A stretch of 11,835 nucleotides of DNA, from positions 1 through 11,835 of the forward strand of contig CABUBX010000062.1 in assembly GCA_902489925.1 (NCBI GenBank), read 5' to 3'. Below, piece after piece: positions 1 through 6,964 of this stretch. Position numbers and translations under genes: made by a program. The notes below the pieces were generated by a model. That model saw only the letters and a list, made by a program, of their open reading frames with translations, did not search any database and was not told the origin of the DNA. This stretch comes from an uncultured Lachnospiraceae bacterium. Its GTDB lineage: Bacteria > Bacillota > Clostridia > Lachnospirales > Lachnospiraceae. How positions within the stretch are numbered: position 1 is the stretch's first letter; every line of letters starts with the position of its first letter.

Positions 1-1
1 T

Positions 2-1381
2 GATAAAAAAACTACTAAGGTTACAAAATTTCGACGTCCCTTAAATGTCAATGTCGGAATGATTGTATTTTTTATTATATTTATTTATCTTGTAATTTCT
101 GTAATTATCGCCGCAACAAGACCTCAGATATCTATTACCGAGGTCGAATCCGGCAGTATCACAGACAACAGCTCGTACACCGGACTTATTTTACGAGAAG
201 AACAGGTTGTCAATTCTCCTGTTGACGGCTATATGAACTACTATATCAACAACGGAGAACGCACGGCAAAAGATGAACGTGTCTGCATGATAGATACACA
301 GGGGACTTACAATAACGGCACTTCCGGAGAGGATGTCAGCTTTTCCCCTCAGGATTACAGTGAAATCTCCAGTATTATTTCTCTTTACTCCAATAACTAT
401 TCTGGCAGCCGTTTTTCAGATATTTATTCATTTAAGTATAATCTTCAAAATGAAGTTACGGAAATTATAAGCCGTCAGCATATTTCAAATGCCGGCTCAA
501 ATTCAGCGGCACTTCAGCAGATTATCGCCCCGGCCAGCGGCATTATTTCTTATTCCTATGACGGCATGGAATCACTGACTGCCGATAAGGTTACGGCGGA
601 TATGTTTAATTATGCCAGCTATGAGAAAAAACAGTTGACTTCAAGCGAAAAAATCATGGCAAACACACCGGCCTTTCGGCTGACAACAAATAATATATGG
701 TCGGTTATTATTAAGCTTTCCCCTGAACAGGCCGATTCTCTGAGCCAAACATTAGAGGCTAATAACACAAACGTCCGCGTACGTTTTGTAAAGGACGATA
801 TTTCCACATGGGCTACAGGGCGCATATTTACCTCAGGAGACGAGACCTATGCCGAGCTGACGATGACTCGTTATATGATTCGCTATGTTGCCGACCGCTA
901 CATAGATATAGAATTGACAACAAATCAGGCAGAAGGACTTAAAATTCCATCTTCATCTGTCGTTGAAAAAGATTTTTATAAAATTCCTGCCGAATATCTT
1001 GTAACCGATAGCTCAACCAATGAACAGGGCTTTTATAAAACAACCTATACAGATGATGGCGGTCAGCATACAGAATTTGTTAAGCCGACCATTTATAAGC
1101 AGGATGCTGAATTTTGTTATGTCGATTTAAGTGAATTCCGTCTTGGAGACTATATCGGCGAGGGCAGCTCGCCAAAAGAGCAGTACCGCATCGGTGCAAC
1201 AGAAACACTCAGCGGTGTTTACAACATCAATCAGGGCTATGCTGTATTCCGTCTTATTGATGTTCTTTACAAAAATGATGACTATTATATTATTAATACA
1301 GGAACCTCTTACGGTGTAGCCCTCTATGACCATATTGTCCTGAATGCAGCGGCTGTTACCGAAGATGAAATTATTTATTAG
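2..1381 (+). CDS. HlyD-family membrane-anchored adaptor protein, 5'-truncated by the window edge
   Basis: The frame is open to the window edge. The first in-frame ATG (base 59) has no Shine-Dalgarno sequence, and the 19 codons before it encode a basic stretch (KKTTKVTKFRRP), as expected of a cytoplasmic tail before a membrane anchor. The true start is therefore probably outside the window. At least 459 residues are encoded. One hydrophobic segment follows ATG-59 (IVFFIIFIYLVISVIIA). Next come a beta-rich part with a barrel-sandwich-like pattern (GSITDNSSYTGLILREEQVV, then SPVDGYMNYYINNGE) and a second half resembling the returning lipoyl-like strand (IIAPASGIISY). This is the layout of HlyD/MFP adaptor proteins, which bridge transporters to other envelope parts. 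No transporter gene is adjacent. Its stop codon overlaps the ribosome binding site of the YggS gene, so it is probably cotranscribed with the division genes. Its partner and function are unknown; the family call is moderately confident. Confidence 0.7.
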   Translation, partial: DKKTTKVTKFRRPLNVNVGMIVFFIIFIYLVISVIIAATRPQISITEVESGSITDNSSYTGLILREEQVVNSPVDGYMNYYINNGERTAKDERVCMIDTQGTYNNGTSGEDVSFSPQDYSEISSIISLYSNNYSGSRFSDIYSFKYNLQNEVTEIISRQHISNAGSNSAALQQIIAPASGIISYSYDGMESLTADKVTADMFNYASYEKKQLTSSEKIMANTPAFRLTTNNIWSVIIKLSPEQADSLSQTLEANNTNVRVRFVKDDISTWATGRIFTSGDETYAELTMTRYMIRYVADRYIDIELTTNQAEGLKIPSSSVVEKDFYKIPAEYLVTDSSTNEQGFYKTTYTDDGGQHTEFVKPTIYKQDAEFCYVDLSEFRLGDYIGEGSSPKEQYRIGATETLSGVYNINQGYAVFRLIDVLYKNDDYYIINTGTSYGVALYDHIVLNAAAVTEDEIIY

Positions 1382-1392
1382 GAGATAAGCGT

Positions 1393-2085
1393 ATGATTAA
1401 AGAAAATATTGCTCAAATTCAGCAAAAAATTCATGACACGTGTCTTGCATGCGGGCGCAATCCCGAGGATGTAGCTTTAATTGCAGTCAGCAAAACCAAG
1501 CCTGTTGATGCCGTTATTGAGGCCATCAGCTGCGGTATGGATGATTTCGGCGAAAATAAGGTTCAGGAATTGTGCAATAAAATCGAAGCAATTACGAATG
1601 ATGTCCGCTGGCATCTCATAGGGCATTTGCAGACAAATAAAGTTAAATATATCGTTGGAAAGACTTTTTTGATTCACTCTGTAGATTCTTTGCATCTTGC
1701 AAAAAAAATACAGGAGGAGGCAGCAAAAAAACAGACGGACGTCGATATTTTAATCCAAGTCAATGTTGCCAATGAAGCGACAAAATTCGGACTCACCGCA
1801 GAAGAAGCCCCAAAAATCATTGAAGAAATTGCCAAATTTCCCAATGTACACATTAAAGGATTGATGACAATCGCACCTTTTTCGGAGACCGGCGAAGAAA
1901 ACAGACAATTTTTTCGCAAATTGAAGCAATTATCTGTTGACATAAGTGATAAAAACATTGATAATGTTAGTATGAGCGTCTTGTCCATGGGTATGTCTCA
2001 CGATTTTGAGACTGCAATCGAAGAAGGCGCCACTTATGTGCGCGTAGGCACAAATATTTTTGGTGAAAGAAATTATAACATTTAG
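1393..2085 (+). CDS. yggS: YggS/YlmE family pyridoxal-phosphate homeostasis protein
   Basis: A 230-aa protein of the usual family length. YggS proteins are single-domain alanine-racemase-fold (type III) PLP-binding proteins that act in vitamin B6 and amino-acid/keto-acid homeostasis, with no firmly established enzymatic reaction. The PLP-lysine motif AVSKTKP is present, with K34 matching the PLP lysine (K36) of E. coli YggS. Further signatures are FGENKVQE, WHLIGHLQTNK, HSVDS, GLMTIAPF and the C-terminal LSMGMSHDFETAIEEGA and VRVGTNIFGER phosphate-binding region. The start at 1393 follows a GGAGATA ribosome binding site that overlaps the previous stop codon. sepF begins 14 nt after its stop. 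In Firmicutes this gene (ylmE) is the standard neighbour upstream of sepF, so the context supports the assignment. Confidence 0.95.
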   Translation: MIKENIAQIQQKIHDTCLACGRNPEDVALIAVSKTKPVDAVIEAISCGMDDFGENKVQELCNKIEAITNDVRWHLIGHLQTNKVKYIVGKTFLIHSVDSLHLAKKIQEEAAKKQTDVDILIQVNVANEATKFGLTAEEAPKIIEEIAKFPNVHIKGLMTIAPFSETGEENRQFFRKLKQLSVDISDKNIDNVSMSVLSMGMSHDFETAIEEGATYVRVGTNIFGERNYNI

Positions 2086-2099
2086 AGGAGAGAATAATA

Positions 2100-2642
2100 A
2101 TGGCAAAGATTTTAAACAAGTTTTTAAATACAATGCGTCTTAACGATGACAACTATGATGATGAATATGATGACAGCTATGATGACGAATACGAAGATTA
2201 CGATAGCGACTACAGTGAGCCTGAACCGGCACCAAAAGCTAAAGCCGCTTCGACTTCTGCACCCAAAGAAAAATACACTTCAAAAAATACAGCTTCAGAT
2301 AAATCAAAAATTGTTCCTTTAAAATCCAACGCACGCCCTGTAGACGAGGTTTGTGTTGTCAGACCATCCAAGTACGAAGATGCACAGGAGATTATTGATA
2401 TCCTTGCTGCCAGAAAAACAGCTGTTTTAAATCTTGAAGGCTCAGACTATGACCTTGCACAGCAGATTATTGATTTCGTATCCGGCGGATGTTACGCATT
2501 GAAAGGCAATTTCAAAAAAGTAACCAATTACATTTTTATTATTACACCGGAGGCTGTTGAAATTTCAGGAGATATTGATATTCAGGCGCTCAGTACATCC
2601 CATACAACAGGGACATCTTCTCAGTTTCAGATGAAAATCTGA
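2100..2642 (+). CDS. sepF: Cell division protein SepF
   Basis: A 180-aa protein. SepF binds membrane and FtsZ, anchoring and bundling FtsZ filaments at the division site. The N-terminal 14 residues (MAKILNKFLNTMRL) can form the amphipathic membrane-targeting helix. Residues 15-40 form a highly acidic, tyrosine-rich repeat of the form DDxYDDEY. A low-complexity Pro/Ala/Lys linker follows to about residue 80. The conserved SepF domain runs from about 84 to 160 (VCVVRPSKYEDAQEI, then AVLNLEG, then the glycine-containing turn SGGCYALKG needed for dimer and polymer contacts, then IFIITPEAVEISGD). The start has a strong AGAGGAGAG site just after the yggS stop. A short Ser/Thr/Gln-rich tail ends the protein. 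Position between yggS and ylmH is the canonical Firmicute arrangement. Confidence 0.95.
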   Translation: MAKILNKFLNTMRLNDDNYDDEYDDSYDDEYEDYDSDYSEPEPAPKAKAASTSAPKEKYTSKNTASDKSKIVPLKSNARPVDEVCVVRPSKYEDAQEIIDILAARKTAVLNLEGSDYDLAQQIIDFVSGGCYALKGNFKKVTNYIFIITPEAVEISGDIDIQALSTSHTTGTSSQFQMKI

Positions 2643-2650
2643 TTAAGCCG

Positions 2651-3403
2651 ATGACAAGGGAAGAACAATTACTTCAAAGACGGCTTGCTGATTTATGCCG
2701 TCAGGCGTCTGACAATTATTATTGTACTTTTTCTGATTTTTTAAATATGAATGAGCAGACTTTATTTTATAAATTCAAAGACAGCTTTTCATCAGCCGCT
2801 TTTGAGTTTTTTGGCGGCTACCCCGATGCCGAACGCCGCATGCTTCAATTTTATCCATATGGCTTTGAAAAAGAAACTTTTCCAATTGTATGCCTGTGTA
2901 TTCGCCCGGTCAGCCCCAAATTTGCCGACAGCCTTACACACCGTGATTTTTTAGGTGCACTTATTAATCTCGGAATTGACAGAAGTAAACTCGGCGATAT
3001 TCTTATTGAAGAAAACACCGCCTATGTATTCGTGTTTTCCCAAATTGCTGATTATATCACCGGACTGCTCACAAAAGTAAAGCATACAAAGGTCGAAGCA
3101 TTTTTATGTGATGTTCCCAAAACTGCCATTGTACCGCATTTTAAAACTAAACAATCGACTGTGACTTCCGTAAGGTTAGACAGCATCATCGCTGCCGCTT
3201 TTAATTTGTCACGTTCAGCGGCTGTCAGATACATTTCATCACAAGCTGTATTTATTAATGGACGCCTTAGCGAGAGTGCCAGCGCAGTACCAAAAAATGA
3301 TGATATTATTTCAGTCCGCGGTCTCGGTCGTTTTAAATTTGAAGATACATCGTTAAAATCAAAAAAAGATAAATTTGTTGTGAAAACACATATTTATATT
3401 TAG
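2651..3403 (+). CDS. ylmH: YlmH family RNA-binding protein (S4 domain)
   Basis: A 250-aa protein. YlmH proteins have a unique N-terminal domain and a C-terminal S4 RNA-binding domain; B. subtilis YlmH has been linked to rescue of stalled ribosomes by binding peptidyl-tRNA-obstructed 50S subunits. The N-terminal part shows family-like features (FSDFLNMNEQ, then FFGGYPDAERRMLQFYP). The S4 domain spans about residues 174-230 (VRLDSIIAAAFNLSRSAAV, then FINGRLSES, then DDIISVRGLGRFKF). No good Shine-Dalgarno sequence precedes the ATG. The start lies 8 nt after the sepF stop, so expression probably depends on translational coupling to sepF. The stop codon overlaps the strong AGGAGG site of divIVA. 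Confidence 0.93.
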   Translation: MTREEQLLQRRLADLCRQASDNYYCTFSDFLNMNEQTLFYKFKDSFSSAAFEFFGGYPDAERRMLQFYPYGFEKETFPIVCLCIRPVSPKFADSLTHRDFLGALINLGIDRSKLGDILIEENTAYVFVFSQIADYITGLLTKVKHTKVEAFLCDVPKTAIVPHFKTKQSTVTSVRLDSIIAAAFNLSRSAAVRYISSQAVFINGRLSESASAVPKNDDIISVRGLGRFKFEDTSLKSKKDKFVVKTHIYI

Positions 3404-3415
3404 GAGGTAAAACTT

Positions 3416-4072
3416 ATGATTACACCGATTGACATTCAGGCAAGAAACTTTAAGACAGGTATGGGCTACTCCAAAGCGGATGTTGATGCCTTTTTTCAGA
3501 CATTGACAACTGATTTTGAAACTTTATACAGAGAAAATCTTGAATTAAAAGATAAAATCAATATTTTAAATGATGGTATTAACCACTATAAAAGTATCGA
3601 GAAATCTTTGCAGAAGGCTTTAGTCCTTGCGGAACAGACTGCAGAGGATACAATAACTTCTGCCAAAGCCAACGCAACCGTCATCGAACAGGAAGCTGTC
3701 CTCAAAGCACAGTCAATTGTTGCCGATGCAAAAATTGAGCTTGACCATATTCACTCAAAAACAATTGAACTGATTCAGCAGTATGAAAAGTATCGTGCAC
3801 AGTACAAGGCGCTTGCAAAAGCACAGATGGATTTACTCGACACTCCGGCATTTAATATCGAAGTTGCTTCTTTAGATGCTTTTTCTGTTCTTCAGGAAAA
3901 CGTTGCCGACAAAGTGTCTCAGTTAAATATCAATACAGTATTCCAGCAGCCAGAAGAAAAAAAGACTGTACCGGCTGCGGAAACAGATGATGATATCGAC
4001 GAAACACTTGACACCGATGATATTCAGATTAATGATATCGCCAGTATCTTCGATGCTGATGATGACAAATAA
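3416..4072 (+). CDS. divIVA: DivIVA domain cell-pole/septum protein
   Basis: A 218-aa protein. DivIVA proteins bind negatively curved membrane at septa and poles and recruit division, cell-wall or chromosome-anchoring partners. The N-terminal lipid-binding motif is present: ITPIDIQARNF followed by GYSKADVDAFF (residues 17-27). A long heptad-rich coiled coil covers roughly residues 30-135 and is rich in Glu, Lys, Gln and Ala. The C-terminal 45 residues are strongly acidic (many Asp/Glu), ending DADDDK, a low-complexity tail that may serve partner binding. The start has a near-perfect AGGAGGT site overlapping the ylmH stop. It is the last gene of the compact division operon; a promoter-like sequence and an inverted repeat follow before aroB. 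Confidence 0.93.
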   Translation: MITPIDIQARNFKTGMGYSKADVDAFFQTLTTDFETLYRENLELKDKINILNDGINHYKSIEKSLQKALVLAEQTAEDTITSAKANATVIEQEAVLKAQSIVADAKIELDHIHSKTIELIQQYEKYRAQYKALAKAQMDLLDTPAFNIEVASLDAFSVLQENVADKVSQLNINTVFQQPEEKKTVPAAETDDDIDETLDTDDIQINDIASIFDADDDK

Positions 4073-4101
4073 TTGTAATTAAACAAGACTAAGTATATAT
4101 T
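4073..4101 (+). promoter_or_regulatory. Putative sigma-A promoter of aroB
   Basis: TTGTAA at 4073-4078 and TATATT at 4096-4101 are separated by exactly 17 bp, immediately after the divIVA stop. Transcription would start near 4107-4109. This suggests that aroB, and perhaps lspA-rluD, can be transcribed separately from the division operon. Predicted from hexamers only. Confidence 0.5.
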
Positions 4102-4158
4102 GAATGCCCCGAAATCCCTTTCGCGCTAAATATCGTCCGGGATTTTATGGGGCATTTC
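4102..4158 (+). repeat. Large inverted repeat between divIVA and aroB (possible terminator or leader structure)
   Basis: AATGCCCC at 4103-4110 pairs with GGGGCATT at 4149-4156, and AAATCCC (4112-4118) pairs with GGGATTT (4139-4145), with a small asymmetric internal loop between the stems and a loop of about 20 nt. The downstream side is only modestly T-rich (TTTCATTGTT). It could terminate read-through from divIVA, or act as a structured aroB leader. The predicted aroB transcription start falls inside its left arm, so the full hairpin would form only on read-through transcripts. Confidence 0.55.
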
Positions 4159-4177
4159 ATTGTTGGAGGAATTGAGT

Positions 4178-5284
4178 ATGAGAGTAACGACTGTCCATGA
4201 CCAAAAAGCCCATCCGATATATGATATTGTATTTTCAAAAAATTACGGTGACTTAAAAGAAGCACTTACTACGCGCGGTCTTATTTTCGAAAACCGCCGT
4301 GTTTGTATCGTATCCGAAACCAATGTCGCCCCATTGTATATAAAAGAAGTCTCTGATATTTTTTCTGAATGTGGGGCTTTTGTCACTACCTTTATTTTTA
4401 AAGCAGGTGAGTCCAGCAAAAATCTTAATACGATTTGCCAGCTTTATGAACACCTTATTCATTCTAAATTTGACCGCAAAGATATTCTTGTCGCACTCGG
4501 CGGCGGTGTCGTCGGCGATTTAACAGGCTTTGCAGCTGCTACATATCTTCGGGGCATTGATTTTATTCAGCTTCCTACAAGCCTTTTATCCCAGGTTGAC
4601 AGCAGTATCGGCGGCAAAACGGGCGTAGATTTTAATGCCTATAAAAATATGGTCGGCGCTTTTCACCAGCCAAAACTTGTATATATCGGTCTTGGCACAC
4701 TGATGACACTGAATGAACGCGAATATCTTTCCGGCATGGGAGAAATTATTAAACATGGACTCATAAAAAACAAAAATTACTATGAATGGCTGAAAAATGT
4801 CTCCCCCAAAATTATGTCCCGTGATTTAAAAACCTTAGAAGACATGGTTTATGAAAGCTGCCAAATCAAACGGGAAGTTGTTGAAAAGGACCCTCACGAA
4901 AAGGGAGAGCGGGCATTGCTCAACTTCGGTCATACACTCGGTCATGCTATCGAAAAGCTTTCTGATTTTTCTTTACTGCACGGCGAATGTGTCAGCCTCG
5001 GCGCCTGCGGTGCGGCTTATATCTCATTTAAAAGAGGTTTGCTCAGTGAAACGGATTATAAGGATATCTGCGCCGCATTTCAATTATTTAAACTGCCCTC
5101 AGTCCTTACAGCTTCACAGAAACCTATAGCCGCAGCAGACATTGTCACAACGACAAAGCTCGATAAAAAAATGGAGGGCGGACACATTAAATTTGTATTA
5201 TTGGATGCCTGCGGTCATGCCATCCTTGATAAAACTGTCAGTGATGCCGAGCTTGCCTGTGCCGCAGCAACGCTGACATCATAA
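4178..5284 (+). CDS. aroB: 3-dehydroquinate synthase
   Basis: A 368-aa protein of standard length. It catalyses the second step of the shikimate pathway, converting DAHP to 3-dehydroquinate with NAD+ and a divalent metal. Signatures are GGGVVGDLTGFAAATYLRG (NAD-binding region, from residue 108), LPTSLLSQVDSSIGGKTGV, NMVGAFHQP, GMGEIIKHG, NFGHTLGHAIE and HGE. Predicted metal ligands by analogy to E. coli are E189, H252 and H268, all present. The start at ATG 4178 is chosen because GGAGGA lies at 4165-4170; an in-frame TTG at 4160 would put this site inside the gene. The gene sits between divIVA and lspA, where Firmicute clusters more often carry ileS, and it has its own promoter-like sequence, so it may be expressed independently. 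Confidence 0.96.
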   Translation: MRVTTVHDQKAHPIYDIVFSKNYGDLKEALTTRGLIFENRRVCIVSETNVAPLYIKEVSDIFSECGAFVTTFIFKAGESSKNLNTICQLYEHLIHSKFDRKDILVALGGGVVGDLTGFAAATYLRGIDFIQLPTSLLSQVDSSIGGKTGVDFNAYKNMVGAFHQPKLVYIGLGTLMTLNEREYLSGMGEIIKHGLIKNKNYYEWLKNVSPKIMSRDLKTLEDMVYESCQIKREVVEKDPHEKGERALLNFGHTLGHAIEKLSDFSLLHGECVSLGACGAAYISFKRGLLSETDYKDICAAFQLFKLPSVLTASQKPIAAADIVTTTKLDKKMEGGHIKFVLLDACGHAILDKTVSDAELACAAATLTS

Positions 5285-5293
5285 TTAAATGTC

Positions 5294-5312
5294 ATAGGCT
5301 TCGTAAGCCTAT
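5294..5312 (+). repeat. Short perfect hairpin between aroB and lspA
   Basis: ATAGGCTT (5294-5301) and AAGCCTAT (5305-5312) form an 8-bp perfect stem with a 3-nt loop (CGT), 9 nt after the aroB stop. No T-tract follows, so a classic intrinsic terminator is unlikely. It may be a 3'-end stabiliser or processing hairpin. Confidence 0.5.
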
Positions 5313-5358
5313 TGAACGTGCAGCTAATAAATATTAAGTATAACAAGGAGAGTAGCTT

Positions 5359-5877
5359 ATGAAATATATTAAAGCACTGATTTTTGTCATCCTGCTTACG
5401 GTACTTGACCAATTTACAAAGTATTTAGCCGTAGTTAATCTAAAAGACAAACCGGCAATCCCTATTATACAGGATGTATTTGAACTTCAATACCTTGAAA
5501 ACAGAGGTTCTGCCTTTGGTATGATGCAAAATCAGCGTGTCTTTTTTATTATTATTACAATTGTTATTGTGGCAGCTTTTATATGGCTTTTTACAAGAAT
5601 CCCGAATACACGCCGCATGATTCCGATGAATATTCTTTGTACACTTATCATCGCCGGCGCTGTCGGAAACTTCATTGACCGTCTGCTTCACGGCTATGTT
5701 GTTGATTTTTTATATTTTAAACTGATTGATTTTCCAATCTTCAATGTTGCCGATATTTATGTGACAACAGCAGCCGTAGCATTAATTATCCTCGGTCTGT
5801 TTTATTATAAAGAAGATGATTTCGACATCCTCTTTGGCAAAAATAAAAAACATCACACGAAAGAGCATGAGGGCTAA
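5359..5877 (+). CDS. lspA: Lipoprotein signal peptidase (signal peptidase II)
   Basis: A 172-aa integral membrane aspartic protease that removes signal peptides from diacylglyceryl-modified prolipoproteins. There are four hydrophobic segments: residues about 5-18, 61-79, 89-107 and 133-150. Family motifs are present: LDQFTKY (residues 16-22), LENRGSAFG (46-54), GNFIDRLLHGYVVDF (103-117) and FNVAD (128-132). The catalytic aspartate pair corresponds to D116 in VVDF and D132 in NVAD. The start at 5359 has an AAGGAGAG site. The C-terminus carries a charged, Lys/His-rich tail of about 20 residues beyond the last membrane segment. It is followed 5 nt later by rluD, the usual lspA partner in Firmicutes. 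Confidence 0.96.
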   Translation: MKYIKALIFVILLTVLDQFTKYLAVVNLKDKPAIPIIQDVFELQYLENRGSAFGMMQNQRVFFIIITIVIVAAFIWLFTRIPNTRRMIPMNILCTLIIAGAVGNFIDRLLHGYVVDFLYFKLIDFPIFNVADIYVTTAAVALIILGLFYYKEDDFDILFGKNKKHHTKEHEG

Positions 5878-5882
5878 AATAC

Positions 5883-6815
5883 ATGGAAAATGATATTTTA
5901 GAATTTACTGCGGATACTTCCTCCGCCAATTTAAGGATTGACAAATATTTAAGCGATGTTATGCCACAGCAGTCACGTTCCTATATCCAAAAACTGATTA
6001 AAGATGAAGCTGTATTTGTCGATTTAAAGCCTGTTAAATCTAACCATAAACTAAAGCCCGGACAGAGTATCAAAATATGCCTTCCTGAGCCTGTAAGCCT
6101 TGATATACAGCCTGAGAATATCCCTTTAGATATTATTTATGAGGATGATGATGTCATTCTTATCAACAAACCCAAAAATATGGTTGTTCACCCGAGTGCC
6201 GGACACGAAAATCACACCATTGTCAATGCGCTTTTGTATCATTGCCGTGACAATTTGTCCACCATCAACGGTGTCATGCGCCCCGGCATTGTCCATCGAA
6301 TTGACAAAGATACGACAGGTGTCATCATCATATGTAAAAACGATACAGCGCATCAAAGCCTTGCAGCTCAACTCAAAGTTCATTCAATTACAAGAAAGTA
6401 TCATGCGATTGTATACAATAACTTTGCAGAAGATGAAGGGACAGTCAATGCCCCGATTGGACGGAATCCTCAGGATAGAAAGAAAATGGCTGTCAACTAC
6501 AAAAACGGAAAGGATGCCGTTACACACTACAAAGTACTTGAGCGCTTTGGAAAGTATACGTATATTGAATGTACCCTTGAAACAGGACGAACGCATCAAA
6601 TTCGCGTTCACATGGCAAGTATAGGACATCCCATCGTTGGCGATGAGATTTATGGACCAGCAAAATGTCCGCTCGGAGTGCTTGAAGGACAGACACTGCA
6701 TGCGAAAGTATTTGGTTTCATCCATCCGACAACAGGAGAATACATGGAATTCGAAGCACCGTTGCCAAAATATTTTGAAGATTTATTAAGAAAGCTGAAA
6801 CCGTCATCAATCTGA
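5883..6815 (+). CDS. rluD: RluA/RluD family 23S rRNA pseudouridine synthase
   Basis: A 310-aa protein. This family isomerises specific uridines in structured RNA, typically in 23S rRNA. It has an N-terminal S4 RNA-binding domain (about residues 17-70, LRIDKYLSDVMPQQSRSYI) and a catalytic domain. The catalytic motif PGIVHRIDKDTTG carries D141 as the predicted nucleophile. Further motifs are INKPKNMVVHPSAGH, RKYHAIVYN, TGRTHQIRVHMASIGHPIVGD and LHAKVFGFIHP. The exact target uridines cannot be read from sequence, so RluD is the closest family name rather than a proven specificity. The start is 5 nt after lspA, with a weak GAGGG site, suggesting translational coupling. The 3' end of the gene forms half of its own terminator. 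Confidence 0.92.
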   Translation: MENDILEFTADTSSANLRIDKYLSDVMPQQSRSYIQKLIKDEAVFVDLKPVKSNHKLKPGQSIKICLPEPVSLDIQPENIPLDIIYEDDDVILINKPKNMVVHPSAGHENHTIVNALLYHCRDNLSTINGVMRPGIVHRIDKDTTGVIIICKNDTAHQSLAAQLKVHSITRKYHAIVYNNFAEDEGTVNAPIGRNPQDRKKMAVNYKNGKDAVTHYKVLERFGKYTYIECTLETGRTHQIRVHMASIGHPIVGDEIYGPAKCPLGVLEGQTLHAKVFGFIHPTTGEYMEFEAPLPKYFEDLLRKLKPSSI

Positions 6816-6826
6816 CGGTTTTTTTC
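6798..6826 (+). terminator. Intrinsic terminator of the lspA-rluD transcript, overlapping the rluD stop
   Basis: AAACCGTCA (6798-6806) pairs with TGACGGTTT (6813-6821) over a 6-nt loop, followed by a run of seven T (6819-6825). The stem includes the last sense codons and the stop codon of rluD. Confidence 0.9.
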
Positions 6827-6855
6827 TTGTCAGGACTAAAAATTTGTGATATGAT
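6827..6855 (+). promoter_or_regulatory. Putative sigma-A promoter of the tyrosine recombinase gene
   Basis: TTGTCA (6827-6832), a 17-bp spacer and TATGAT (6850-6855) form a near-consensus promoter starting right after the rluD terminator. The predicted start is near 6862, placing the inverted repeat at 6866-6903 at the very 5' end of the mRNA and leaving a leader of about 100 nt. Confidence 0.75.
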
Positions 6856-6865
6856 AAATTTATTG

Positions 6866-6903
6866 CAATCTATGCGTTAAACCTGTATTTGGCGCATAGA
6901 TTG
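6866..6903 (+). repeat. Perfect 11-bp inverted repeat in the recombinase leader
   Basis: CAATCTATGCG (6866-6876) and CGCATAGATTG (6893-6903) are perfect inverted copies separated by 16 bp. No T-tract follows, so it is not a normal terminator. It may be a 5'-end mRNA hairpin, a binding site for a dimeric protein, or a recombinase site; the arm length equals that of Xer binding arms but the spacer is much longer than the 6-8 bp usual for dif-type sites. Confidence 0.7.
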
Positions 6904-6964
6904 ATTACTCTCATTTTACAGTATATCAATGCTTATTCCATCATATTTCACGGAGGTTTAAACA

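Noticed and set aside
5312..5345. Possible lspA promoter starting with TTGAAC
   Set aside because: No acceptable -10 hexamer lies at 16-18 bp; lspA is probably read from upstream.
6837..6864. A dif-like 11-6-11 arrangement (TAAAAATTTGT, GATATG, ATAAATTTATT) upstream of the recombinase
   Set aside because: The arms match only 8 of 11 as an inverted repeat, are almost pure A/T, and coincide with the promoter -10 region. This is likely by chance in such AT-rich DNA.
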